DNA from: Ilumatobacter coccineus YM16-304
Lineage (GTDB): Bacteria > Actinomycetota > Acidimicrobiia > Acidimicrobiales > Ilumatobacteraceae
Assembly (NCBI RefSeq): GCF_000348785.1
Contig: NC_020520.1
Span: forward strand, 3,286,001-3,350,000
Direction: 5' to 3'
Length of the DNA: 64,000 nucleotides
The position numbers and the translations under genes were made by a program. The notes under the pieces were generated by a model. The model was not told the origin of the DNA, searched no databases, and saw nothing but the letters and a program-made list of their open reading frames with translations. Positions 24,466 through 33,021 of this stretch are shown one piece after another (position 1 is the first letter of the stretch; each line of letters starts with the position of its first letter).

Positions 24466-25008
24466 TCAGGCGACGCCGCAGGTGATGGCTGCCGCATCGA
24501 GCGGCGCGTCGATCGGGTTCTCGCCGGAGCCCGTCGGGTCGGTGAGCTGCACGACGACCGACTCGGCGACCAGACCGTCGGGGAGTTCGCCGAGGACGCA
24601 GTCGGCATCTTCTTCGGAGGCACCGAATGCCACGAACGACTGCTTCAGGAGTTCATCGAAGTCGCCACAGTTCTTGTAGCCGGCCACGACGCGTTCGGCG
24701 TCGGCCTGCTCCATCGGCACGTCGTCCATCTCGGATGCCGTGTCGATGTTGAAGCCGTACTTCTCGTCGGCCGCCTCGGCACCACCGAGCGCACTGACGA
24801 GTTCTCGCCCCATGCACTCGGTGTCGAAGACCTGTCCGAATCCCTCGGCGTCGTCGGCGTCGAGGTCGGCGGTGACCGCGGCGGCAAGCGCGAGGTCTGC
24901 TTCGCTGAGCTCGCTGCTCGACGAGCCGTCGTCGCTTCCACCGCATGCGGAGACCGCGAGCGTTGCGGCGGCGAGGACGACGAGCGAGGACCGGAGCGAA
25001 GATGTCAT
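24466..25008 (-). CDS. lipoprotein of unknown function
   Basis: 180 residues. Signal peptide with lipobox LAVSAC (Cys near 22), then GGSDDGSSSSE, a typical actinobacterial lipoprotein linker. The mature part is helical and acidic with four Cys (TECMG, NCGDF, DCVLG, TCGVA) that could form two disulfides. TAGGCT (25015-25020) is 6 nt before the ATG. No enzymatic motif seen. Confidence 0.75.
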   Translation of the reverse strand: MTSSLRSSLVVLAAATLAVSACGGSDDGSSSSELSEADLALAAAVTADLDADDAEGFGQVFDTECMGRELVSALGGAEAADEKYGFNIDTASEMDDVPMEQADAERVVAGYKNCGDFDELLKQSFVAFGASEEDADCVLGELPDGLVAESVVVQLTDPTGSGENPIDAPLDAAAITCGVA

Positions 25009-25014
25009 CCCGCA

Positions 25015-25020
25015 AGCCTA
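25015..25020 (-). promoter_or_regulatory. -10 hexamer TAGGCT of the lipoprotein gene
   Basis: 6 nt upstream of ATG 25008. The 48-bp palindrome at 25042-25089 begins 21 nt further upstream, about where a -35 or an operator would lie. Confidence 0.5.
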
Positions 25021-25041
25021 GAAAACCACCGCCCGAAAACG

Positions 25042-25089
25042 GTTCTGCCCCGCCAAACCGTCAGATCTGACGGTTTGGCGGGGCAGAAC
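25042..25089. repeat. 48-bp perfect palindrome without spacer
   Basis: The left half begins GTTCTGCCCCGCCAAACCGT and ends CAGA; the right half is its exact complement. As DNA it could extrude a cruciform; as RNA it would fold almost completely. Shares the TGCCCC theme with the 24300 element. Located upstream of the lipoprotein promoter. Confidence 0.85.
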
Positions 25090-25253
25090 AAAGAGTCGCG
25101 CGCAACCTCGCTCAACGTCTTCAAGTATTCGGCGTCTCGAGTTTGACGAGCGGTGATCATGGTTTGTCGTTCGCAAGGCGCGTGACGAGGAGAATGACCT
25201 GCGTCAGCGACGAGTTCACGCAACGCAGCGAACGGCGAAGCTGGCGCCGCTCG

Positions 25254-26030
25254 TCACTTCGGGGGCATGCGGATGCCGCCATCGACGCGGATGGTTTCGG
25301 CGTTCATGTAGCTGTTGGTGACGCATTCGAGCACCATCGAGGCGAGCTGCTCCGGGTCGCCGAGGCGCTTCGGGAAGAGGACGCCCTTCTGGAGGTTCTC
25401 CTTGAAGGCTTCGCTGCCTTCGCCTTCGCCGTAGATCGGCGTGTCGATGAGGCCCGGGGCGACGGTGTTGACGCGGATGCCGGCGGCCGAGAGGTCACGG
25501 GCGATGGGGAGGGTCATGCCGACGACGCCGCCCTTGGAGGCGGAGTAGCTGGCCTGACCGATCTGACCGTCGAACGCTGCGACCGAGGCGATGTTGACGA
25601 TGGCGCCACGCTCACCGTGCTCGAGCGGGTCGGCGGTGCTCATGGCGGTGGCGGCGATGCGGATCGCGTCGAACGAGCCGATCAGGTTGATCGCGATGAC
25701 CTTCTTGAAGGCGTCGAGGTTGGCCGCCGATTCGAGCGTGCCGTCACGACCGATGGTGCGCTGTGCCCAGCCGATGCCGGCGGAGTTGACGAGCACACGC
25801 ACGGGGCCCATCGACTTGGCCATCTCGACGGCGCTGATGAGGTCGTCGGTGTTGGTGACGTCGACCTTGGCGAACGCTCCACCGATCTCGTCGGCCAGCG
25901 CGTTGCCGGCCTCTTCCTGGAGGTCGGCGATGACGACCTTTGCGCCGCGAGCGGCGAGCATGCGGGCCGAAGCGGCGCCGATGCCGGACGCTCCACCCGT
26001 GACGATTGCACTTGCACCATTGATGTCCAT
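25254..26030 (-). CDS. short-chain dehydrogenase, 3-hydroxyacyl-CoA dehydrogenase type
   Basis: 258 residues. Classical SDR: cofactor motif TGGASGIGAASARML near 11-25, acidic ADLQ after the second strand (NAD preference), NSAGIG near 90, catalytic Ser in VNIASVAAFDG, YSASK near 170 and a C-terminal VDGGIRMP. The sequence pattern is of the HSD17B10/FabG-like hydroxyacyl-CoA type used in fatty-acid oxidation. TAGCGT (26037-26042) is 6 nt before the ATG. It stands alone. Confidence 0.88.
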   Translation of the reverse strand: MDINGASAIVTGGASGIGAASARMLAARGAKVVIADLQEEAGNALADEIGGAFAKVDVTNTDDLISAVEMAKSMGPVRVLVNSAGIGWAQRTIGRDGTLESAANLDAFKKVIAINLIGSFDAIRIAATAMSTADPLEHGERGAIVNIASVAAFDGQIGQASYSASKGGVVGMTLPIARDLSAAGIRVNTVAPGLIDTPIYGEGEGSEAFKENLQKGVLFPKRLGDPEQLASMVLECVTNSYMNAETIRVDGGIRMPPK

Positions 26031-26104
26031 GCGCTCACGCTAGATCGCCGACCCCCGTCGTGCTCAATCCATCGGGCGTCAGCGTCGGCGGCCGTCACCG
26101 ACCG

Positions 26105-26141
26105 ACCTGGTTATTTCCATCCGGGATGGAAATAACCAGGT
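26105..26141. repeat. perfect 17-bp hairpin (REP-like or terminator)
   Basis: ACCTGGTTATTTCCATC and its exact complement flank a CGG loop. It ends 19 nt downstream of the stop of the minus-strand SpoIID/SGNH gene and lies just upstream of the SDR promoter. Arms are unlike the two main REP families. Confidence 0.75.
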
Positions 26142-26160
26142 TTGTCGGAGCAGCGTGTGG

Positions 26161-29100
26161 TCACTCCGGGAGTGGACCGAGGGCGATGCGGGTGTCGACG
26201 AGTCGCTTCGGCACGGCGCCGACGAAGCTCGCCGCGTCACCGCCTCGGAACCAGCCGGCGACGTCGACCACCACATCGGCAGGCGAACTCAGGAACACGC
26301 AGATGTCGCCGTTGTCGCCGATCGGGGCGACCACGCCGTTGGAGATGTTCTCGCCCGGTCGGTAGTTGATGTTGGCGGTCGTCGGCATGGGCTCGTTGCA
26401 GGGCCACACCGTGCCGAAGCCACCGCTGCCCGGCTTGACCACTGCGAGGTTGAGCGCAACCGCCGAGGCCGATTCGGGGATGACGAGCGGTGTGCCGGGA
26501 TCGTCGGGATCGCCGAGTTCGGCGCCGTGCACGGTGAGCGTGAGCGGGTTGCTCGGCCCGACGAGCGACGTGGCACCGCCAACGCCGGTGCGGGTGTCGG
26601 CGAGTCGGGTGGGGGTGGCCGCCCGGAACGCCGGAGCGGTGAGCGCGGTGTCGTCGCCCGCCGTTGCACCGTCGAAGAAGCCGTTGAGGTCGACGACCAC
26701 GTCGGCGGTGGCGCTCGAATGGAGACACACGCTGCCGTCGGCACCCACCGGGGCGACGACGCCGTTGCTCACCACGGCACCCTGTTCGTAGTTGACGTTG
26801 GCGGCGAGCGGCATCTCGGTACCGCACGGCCACAGCGTGATGAAGCCACGCGACGATCCACGTACCACGGCCACGTTGAGGGCGACCGCGGCGACGTCGA
26901 CCGGAACGCTGGTGACCGAACCGTCGGGCAGGGTCGCTGCCGTGCCGGCGATCGGGATGGAGATCGGTGTCGACGGGGTGACCTTCGACGCGAAGCCGCC
27001 GACGCCGTTGCGGGTGTCGACTCGACGGTCGGGCAGGAGCCCCACGAACGGGTCGGCCGGATCGGTCAGCGCATCGGGTTCGCCGGTCTCGGCAGGTTCG
27101 CCGGTGTCGTCGTCGCTCGGTGCGGCAGCCGCCTCGATCGCGCCGGTGAACCAACCGGCGATGTCGACCACGATGTCGGTGCCGACCGACGAGTACAGAC
27201 ACACCGTGCCGTCGTCGCTCACGGGGGCGATGACGCTGTTGCTGAGCACGGCTCCGCTCGAGAAGTTGACGCTGGCGACGAGCGGCCGTTCGTCCTGACA
27301 CGGCCACACCGTGCCGTAGCCGGTCGCCGACGGTCGGACGACCGCGACGTTGAGCGCCACGCCGGTCGCCTCGTCGGGCACGACGAGTTCGGTGCCGTCG
27401 GGGGCGACGAGGGTCTCGCCGACGACGGGGAGATCGATGCGCTTGGGCGGCACGAGGTAGTGCGACGGTGCGAGGGTGACGATGTTCGACCGCAGCCAGA
27501 GTGCGAACTCGGCCTGCCCGGTGGTGGTGAGGTGGACGCCGTCGCTGAACCAGCGGTCACGTTCGGGCGTGTCGCTGTAGGTGTCCCAGTCGAGCACGGT
27601 GAGATTGCTCCACTTCGACGGTGCCGCGGCGAGCGCCGCGTTGGCCTGCGGGTAGAACGGTTCGCCGTTCGACGTGCGGATGTTGGCCATGTTGACCCAC
27701 ACGACCTGCTTGGCACCGTGGGCGGTCAGCGCGGTCATCATCGCATCGATGTCGGAGGCGAAGTTCGCCGGCGTGTCGTTGTACCCGAGTTCGACCACCA
27801 CGAGGTCGAGGTCACGTGGGAGATCGTCGGCCGCCTCGACACCGGTCGTGCCCGGGCACACCGTCTTGGTCGTGCAGCGACCGTCGACGACGTCGATGTT
27901 CGTCGACACGAACGTGCCGTCGGTGATGCGACGGAACTCCGACGCGCCGTCGTGGGCGATGCTGTTGCCGACGGAGTCGCCGATCATGCCGAAGCGGATG
28001 TTGGTGGTGTCTTCGGTGACGACTCGCACGGTGAAGCCCGGCGACGTCAAGCCGTTCGCGTTGCGGAAGTCCCACGCCTGTTGCCGGAACGTGCCGGCTG
28101 TGCCGGTGACGACGATGTCGTCGAACCAGATCCCGTCGAAGCCCTGGTACTGGCTGTTCTGGGTGTCGTCCATGTAGGCGCCGGTGATCGTGCCGAGGCC
28201 GTGCTGCGCGGCGAAGTCGTCGGCGTCGATGATGCGCGTCCACTTGTGGAGCGGGTTGGGCGCGGTGTCGTCGCCGATGTCGTCGACGGGCGGGAACTGC
28301 CCGCCTGCGGTTCGCGGGCCGTTCGATGCGGAGAACTCGGTCGATACGAGCGAGCCGTCGGGCCACTTGCGTACGACGTTGGCCGTGGCGACGATCGCAT
28401 CGTCGGTGGCGTCTTGCTCGACCCGGGTGACGGCGCCGTTGGCCGATCCACGCGTCGCGGCCCCGGCGTAGACCTGACAGGCGGTGGTGTCGCAGGTGGT
28501 GGCGTACCTGGTCGACGTGCCGTCGTAGAAGTAGTTGCGGTTCTGGTGCAGGCCGTACGACCGCGCGGCCACCGCCTGGGCGCGCACGGCGTGCACACCG
28601 GCACCTTCGCCGGCGAACGCCCAGCTCGCCGAGATCTCCTTGGGCACCACGCCGCGGACGTACTGCTCGGCGAGCACGTCGTTCGACACGCGATTGCCCG
28701 AGCTCGTGCTGAGCACGTCGATCGCGCCGCGGTAGTGCGTGACCGCCCCACTCGACTTGCAGACGCCGAGCACCTCGGCGCGGTTCGCCGACCCGTCGTC
28801 CATGTTCGCCGACGTGAATCGGACCGGGTTGCCGGCCGTCTGCGTGTGCGTGCCGATCTTCGTCCAGGTGACCGAGCCGCCGGCGGCGTCGATGATCTCC
28901 CGCGCCTTGGTGGCGTCGTCGGCGTCCCAGCGGGTGCCGTCGACGGGCAGGCCGACCGATGACTGCCACGATGCGAGCACGCCGTCGGTCTGATTGCCGA
29001 AGTAGCCGTCGACGACGATCGAGCCGTCGTGGAAGTTGCGGAGGAACGCCTGGACCTTGGCGGCATCGGCGTTGTAGGTGCTGGCGTTCTTCACGACGGG

Positions 29101-29577
29101 GCCGTCGGGCACGGTGAGGCTCGTCGACGAGGGGCAGGCCTTGGCCGAGCTGCTGAAGATGTCGAACACGCCGGGGCTGGTCTCGTCGGCGTACATCGAC
29201 GTGGCGGTCGTGCCGTTCCACTGCACGCCCGGGCCGTGCGACACCACGCCGACGGTACCGAGGCCGTCGAAGGGGGTGAGGCGCACCTGGATGCGCTGCC
29301 CGGCCGGCGTCGAGCCGTTGCTCGTGCCGCCGTAGTAGTGATCGAGGATCTCGGTCCACTCCCAGCCGTGATCGACGGCGTAGCCGTAGGCGCCCCACTG
29401 ACTCATGCCGCGGCCGTGGCCGTTGCCGGTGCCTTCGAGCACGAGTGCCACGACGGTGCCGGGTGCGGCCTCCGCATCGGAGGCCCCCGACATCGGGCCG
29501 ACGGTGACGGCGCCGACGCTCAGCGCGGCGGTGAGGACGGTCCCGCGAGCGCGGGACCAGAACGACAGGCGACCCAT
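26161..29577 (-). CDS. secreted SpoIID/LytB-domain protein with SGNH hydrolase and DTR repeats
   Basis: 1138 residues. A signal peptide (about 1-38) precedes a SpoIID/LytB-like region: GHGRGMSQWGAYGYA near 55, a peptidoglycan-binding-like insert near 175-230, and RGVVPKEISASWAFAG with AVRAQAVAARSYG near 310-345. An SGNH esterase domain follows (about 527-705): GMIGDSVGNS (Ser), ELGYNDTP (Asn), FSDGVHLT (Asp-His). Then three and a half copies of a 110-residue repeat with RxxDTRxGVGG, a WPC/VC Cys pair and VVVDxxGWF. SpoIID proteins bind or cut denuded peptidoglycan glycan; SGNH enzymes deacylate. ATG 29577 has TACGAT 8 nt upstream; an ATG at 29622 is less likely. Acts at the cell surface. Confidence 0.85.
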   Translation of the reverse strand: MGRLSFWSRARGTVLTAALSVGAVTVGPMSGASDAEAAPGTVVALVLEGTGNGHGRGMSQWGAYGYAVDHGWEWTEILDHYYGGTSNGSTPAGQRIQVRLTPFDGLGTVGVVSHGPGVQWNGTTATSMYADETSPGVFDIFSSSAKACPSSTSLTVPDGPVVKNASTYNADAAKVQAFLRNFHDGSIVVDGYFGNQTDGVLASWQSSVGLPVDGTRWDADDATKAREIIDAAGGSVTWTKIGTHTQTAGNPVRFTSANMDDGSANRAEVLGVCKSSGAVTHYRGAIDVLSTSSGNRVSNDVLAEQYVRGVVPKEISASWAFAGEGAGVHAVRAQAVAARSYGLHQNRNYFYDGTSTRYATTCDTTACQVYAGAATRGSANGAVTRVEQDATDDAIVATANVVRKWPDGSLVSTEFSASNGPRTAGGQFPPVDDIGDDTAPNPLHKWTRIIDADDFAAQHGLGTITGAYMDDTQNSQYQGFDGIWFDDIVVTGTAGTFRQQAWDFRNANGLTSPGFTVRVVTEDTTNIRFGMIGDSVGNSIAHDGASEFRRITDGTFVSTNIDVVDGRCTTKTVCPGTTGVEAADDLPRDLDLVVVELGYNDTPANFASDIDAMMTALTAHGAKQVVWVNMANIRTSNGEPFYPQANAALAAAPSKWSNLTVLDWDTYSDTPERDRWFSDGVHLTTTGQAEFALWLRSNIVTLAPSHYLVPPKRIDLPVVGETLVAPDGTELVVPDEATGVALNVAVVRPSATGYGTVWPCQDERPLVASVNFSSGAVLSNSVIAPVSDDGTVCLYSSVGTDIVVDIAGWFTGAIEAAAAPSDDDTGEPAETGEPDALTDPADPFVGLLPDRRVDTRNGVGGFASKVTPSTPISIPIAGTAATLPDGSVTSVPVDVAAVALNVAVVRGSSRGFITLWPCGTEMPLAANVNYEQGAVVSNGVVAPVGADGSVCLHSSATADVVVDLNGFFDGATAGDDTALTAPAFRAATPTRLADTRTGVGGATSLVGPSNPLTLTVHGAELGDPDDPGTPLVIPESASAVALNLAVVKPGSGGFGTVWPCNEPMPTTANINYRPGENISNGVVAPIGDNGDICVFLSSPADVVVDVAGWFRGGDAASFVGAVPKRLVDTRIALGPLPE

Positions 29578-29724
29578 GTAACGAGATCGTAACCTAGATG
29601 CCGGCAGTCTCGACAACAACATGAGACTTTTATCGGCGCGGGTCGGCGACGCCTTGACTGCGTCGGTGCTCGCCAGAGTCGCTCGCCGTCAGCCAACTCG
29701 CACGGCGCGCCGGCGCAGCTCGTT

Positions 29725-30159
29725 TCAGCCGGCGGGGATGGCGGCGACGGCGAGCTGGTCGGCGAGCTCGTTCATGGGGTGGCCGGAGTGCCCCTTGACC
29801 CAGCGGAACGTGACGTCGCTCGATCGCACCAGCTCGATCAGCGGCTTCCAGAGATCGACGTTGGCGACCGGCTGCTTCTTCGAGTTCTTCCAACCGTTGC
29901 GCTCCCACTTGACCCACCACGAGTCGTTGAAGCACTTGACGACGTAGGTCGAGTCGCTGACGATCTCGAGCGGTGTGCCGTCGGCACCGAGCGTGCGGAT
30001 GGCGTCGAGCACGGCGTAGACCTCCATGCGCTGGTTGGTCGTGTCGCGCTCGCCGCCCGACCCGGTCGGCGTGCCATCGGGCGCCACCGCCCATCCCCAT
30101 CCGCCGGGGCCGGGATTTCCGCTGCAGGCTCCGTCGGTGAACACCTCGATACGACTCAT
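29725..30159 (-). CDS. rnhA: ribonuclease HI
   Basis: 144 residues, normal length. The catalytic acids appear as FTDGACSGNPGPGGWG (Asp9), MEVYAVLDAI (Glu46), VSDSTYVVKC (Asp near 69) and ELADQLA (Asp near 134). The flexible HSGHPMNE loop supplies the His. It degrades RNA in RNA-DNA hybrids in the cytoplasm. TAGGGT (30166-30171) lies 6 nt before the ATG. Confidence 0.95.
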   Translation of the reverse strand: MSRIEVFTDGACSGNPGPGGWGWAVAPDGTPTGSGGERDTTNQRMEVYAVLDAIRTLGADGTPLEIVSDSTYVVKCFNDSWWVKWERNGWKNSKKQPVANVDLWKPLIELVRSSDVTFRWVKGHSGHPMNELADQLAVAAIPAG

Positions 30160-30165
30160 CGCATC

Positions 30166-30171
30166 ACCCTA
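30166..30171 (-). promoter_or_regulatory. -10 hexamer TAGGGT of rnhA
   Basis: 6 nt upstream of ATG 30159, in the 55-nt gap shared with the divergent DUF1697 gene. Confidence 0.5.
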
Positions 30172-30214
30172 GGAGGAGACGGGCCGGTCCGGTCCGTTGC
30201 GCGAGGCTGGAACG

Positions 30215-30760
30215 ATGGCCGCCTCCGAACGTTGCTTCGTCTTCCTCCGGGCGATCAACACGAGTGGCCGACGGGTGACCAACGACGAGCTGCTCGCTCC
30301 GTTCTCGGCGCTCGGATTCGACGAGGTGACGGCGTATCAGGCCGCCGGCAACATCGCGCTGCGCACGACCTCGCTCGATGCGCTCCATCACACGCAGCTC
30401 GATCCGGTGATCGCCGACGCCTACGGGTTCGACGCTCCGTCGTTCGTACGCTCGCACGCGCAGCTGTCGTCGATCGTCGATTCCCAGCCGTTCAGCCCCG
30501 GCGAACTCGACGCCACCGAGGGCCGCATCCAGGTCGCGTTCCTCCGCGACGCTCCGAGCGACGAGACGCTCGACGTGCTCGCCGACCTGGTTCCCGCCGA
30601 CGACCGAGTCGCGGTGCTGGCCGACACGTTGTACTGGCTCCCGGCCGCGGGAATCAGCGGATCGAAGCTCCCCGTGGCGTCGATCGAACGGCTGCTCGGC
30701 CCCATGACGATTCGCACGGTCGGCACGCTCGAACGACTCCTCGCCAAGTTCGCGGCCTGA
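30215..30760 (+). CDS. DUF1697 family protein
   Basis: 181 residues. The opening CFVFLRAINTSGRRVTNDEL, followed by ALGFDEVTAYQAAGNIAL, is the DUF1697 signature (normally LLRGINVGG and YIQSGNV). The C-terminal half has the expected LYWLPAAGISGSKL and the final arm ERLLAKFAA. Structure-known members are small cytoplasmic alpha/beta proteins of unknown function. Divergent from rnhA. Confidence 0.85.
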   Translation: MAASERCFVFLRAINTSGRRVTNDELLAPFSALGFDEVTAYQAAGNIALRTTSLDALHHTQLDPVIADAYGFDAPSFVRSHAQLSSIVDSQPFSPGELDATEGRIQVAFLRDAPSDETLDVLADLVPADDRVAVLADTLYWLPAAGISGSKLPVASIERLLGPMTIRTVGTLERLLAKFAA

Positions 30761-30811
30761 GGCGGCGCCGACAGCCGAGCCGGCCGGGCCGAGCGGGCGG
30801 GCAGCGCGACG

Positions 30812-32959
30812 TCAGAGCAGGTCGAGAGCGGCGCGCACGAGTTGCTCGCCGAGGTGATCGGCGACGATGTCGGTGGCTGCGTCGGGCGTGAGGTGCACGC
30901 CGTCGGGGCGAGCATCGACGTCGTCGGTGAGACCGGCGTCGTCGAAGTAGGCGATGAGGTCGACGACGTACACGTCGCCAGGCCGTTCGGCGGCGATCTC
31001 CTCCATCACCGAGTGCAGTACCGCGTGCCGATCGGGTTGCTCCTGATCGGTGCCGCGTGAGAACCACAGCGGGTCGGGCAGCGGCGCCTTGATCCACACG
31101 ACCGAGCCCGCTCCGTTGAACAGTGCTTCGTCCGTCACCTGTGCGAAGTCGGCCTTGATCGTGTCACGCAGAGTCGCCGGGTCGGCGCCCTCGCCGTCGT
31201 CGTCGTAGCGGTGGTCGAGCACGTCGAACGACGTGGTCATCATCATCACCACGTCGGGCGAGGCCTCGGCGATGCGCTCGGGCAGGTCTCGTGCGAGCCA
31301 GTTCGTACAGGCGCTGCGCACCTCGAACCACTCGTCTTCCACCCGGTAGGAGCCACCGCGGATGAAGCCACAGCCCTTCTGGATGTTGAGTTCGGCCTGA
31401 GCGACATCGGGGGCGAACGCCGCCCAGTTGACGATGCCCGCGCCGATCGCCTCGGCCGTGGAGTCACCGGCGACGATGACCCGCACCGGACGGCTCAACT
31501 CCGGAATCGGTGGCAGCGTGCTCGTGGTCACGGGCGGTCCACCAGCCTCAGCCGGCTCGCCGGCGTCACCCGGCTCGGCCGTGTCGCCTTGGGTCTCGCC
31601 CGAGGTGACGGTGACGTCAGGTTCGCCCTCGCCGGAGGCGAGGGTCGTTTCGGGTCCGGTCGACGATGTCTCGTCCGGCACGGTCGTGAGTGCGACGAGT
31701 GGCGCGTCGTCGGTGCCGAGTGCGGCGGCAGCGGTCGCCTCGTTGTCGGTCGACCAGTAGTCGCTCGCCGGGCCGGGCACGGCGATGTAGGCGAACCCGA
31801 TCACTGCAGCGGTGGCGACGCCGGCGAACGCCATGGTCGGGCGCACCGTGAGGCGGCTCGCCTTGCGGATCGGCTGCTCGTAGACGAGGAACGACACCTG
31901 CGCCACGGCGAGGGTCACGCCGAGACGCACCGCCAGCAGCGCCACGCCGTCGAAGCCCATGCGCTCCTCGTTCATCACCACGAAGATCGGCCAGTGGAAG
32001 AGGTAGACGCCGTAGCTGATCTTGCCGAGCCAGACGAGTGGCGCGATCGAGCACGCACGCCGAACGGGCGACTCGACCTGCAGGCCGAGCAAGAGCAGCG
32101 CGCTCACCGCGCCGATCGCCGGGAGCCAACCGGCGTACGCCGGGCCGCCGGCGGTCGGGAACGTCACGATGCAGACGGCGAGGGCGGCGAGAGCGGCCGG
32201 GGCGAGGAGCCAGAGCCGAGGGTCGAGTCGGCGGCCGATGATCGCAACGGCCACGAACGCTCCGACGAGGATCTCGGCGGCGCGCGCCGGCGATGCCCAG
32301 TACGCAGCGTCACTCCCCCACACGGCGGCGATGATCGGCGCTGCCGCGACGAACGCGACGGTGACCACGCCCAGCGCCCACAGCCGCCCGCGGTGCGACC
32401 GGCCGAGTTTCCAGAGCCCGACGAACGCGATCGGCCACAGCCAGTAGAACTGCTCCTCGATCGCCAGCGACCAGTAGTGCTCGAGCGGCGACGCCGCGCC
32501 GGCCGCCTGCTGGAGCAGTTCCTGGTACGAACCGTCTTGCGCCAAGAACACCCAGTTGGCGATCTGGAGCAGACTGCCCACGACGTGTGCTCGGAGGTCG
32601 GACACGGCGTCGAACCAGTCGGTGACCGCCGCTGCGATCACGACCAGCACCACGAGCAGCACGCTCGCCGGCAGGAGTCGTCGAGCGCGTCGGGCGTAGA
32701 ACGATCCGAGCGCGACGCTGCCGGCCGACTCGGTCTCGGCGGCGAGCAGGCTCGTGATCAGAAAACCCGAGAGGGTGAAGAAGACCGACACGCCGAGGTA
32801 GCCACCGTCGAACCCGGCGACTTCGGCGTGGAAGAGCAGCACCGCCAACACCGCCAACGCCCGGACGCCGTCGAGCGCGGGTTGGTAGGCGATCGTGCGC
32901 CGTTCGACGGGGACCTCGTGGTCGGTCGCCGTCGTCTCCTCCGATTCGGCCCGCCCCAT
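30812..32959 (-). CDS. acyltransferase 3 / SGNH-domain O-acyltransferase (OatA-like)
   Basis: 715 residues. Residues about 20-370 are an integral-membrane acyltransferase-3 domain with about ten helices: YQPALDGVRALAVLAVLLFH (catalytic His region), GFLITSLL, YWSLAIEEQFYWLWP and the YGVYLFHWPIF motif. A Thr/Glu/Gly-rich linker (about 400-480) leads to an extracytoplasmic SGNH domain (about 485-715): VIVAGDSTAEAIG (Ser) and the terminal DGVHLTPDAA (Asp-His). Such proteins O-acetylate peptidoglycan or glycans. Start at ATG 32959, with TATGAT 9 nt upstream. Divergent from the four SGNH surface proteins. Confidence 0.9.
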   Translation of the reverse strand: MGRAESEETTATDHEVPVERRTIAYQPALDGVRALAVLAVLLFHAEVAGFDGGYLGVSVFFTLSGFLITSLLAAETESAGSVALGSFYARRARRLLPASVLLVVLVVIAAAVTDWFDAVSDLRAHVVGSLLQIANWVFLAQDGSYQELLQQAAGAASPLEHYWSLAIEEQFYWLWPIAFVGLWKLGRSHRGRLWALGVVTVAFVAAAPIIAAVWGSDAAYWASPARAAEILVGAFVAVAIIGRRLDPRLWLLAPAALAALAVCIVTFPTAGGPAYAGWLPAIGAVSALLLLGLQVESPVRRACSIAPLVWLGKISYGVYLFHWPIFVVMNEERMGFDGVALLAVRLGVTLAVAQVSFLVYEQPIRKASRLTVRPTMAFAGVATAAVIGFAYIAVPGPASDYWSTDNEATAAAALGTDDAPLVALTTVPDETSSTGPETTLASGEGEPDVTVTSGETQGDTAEPGDAGEPAEAGGPPVTTSTLPPIPELSRPVRVIVAGDSTAEAIGAGIVNWAAFAPDVAQAELNIQKGCGFIRGGSYRVEDEWFEVRSACTNWLARDLPERIAEASPDVVMMMTTSFDVLDHRYDDDGEGADPATLRDTIKADFAQVTDEALFNGAGSVVWIKAPLPDPLWFSRGTDQEQPDRHAVLHSVMEEIAAERPGDVYVVDLIAYFDDAGLTDDVDARPDGVHLTPDAATDIVADHLGEQLVRAALDLL

Positions 32960-33009
32960 CGCTGGGAGATCATACGAGCACGGGCCCGGCGACGAGCCGT
33001 ATGGGCAAC

Positions 33010-33015
33010 TACTGT
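33010..33015 (+). promoter_or_regulatory. -10 hexamer TACTGT of the first SGNH surface gene
   Basis: 6 nt before GTG 33022; decides that start over an ATG at 33001 that lies upstream of the hexamer. Confidence 0.45.
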
Positions 33016-33021
33016 CCAGCG

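Noticed and set aside
26155-28962. A 935-residue plus-strand open frame opposite the SpoIID/SGNH gene
   Set aside because: The minus frame has signal peptide, catalytic motifs and repeats; the plus frame is Arg/Gly/Asp/Val-rich without any.
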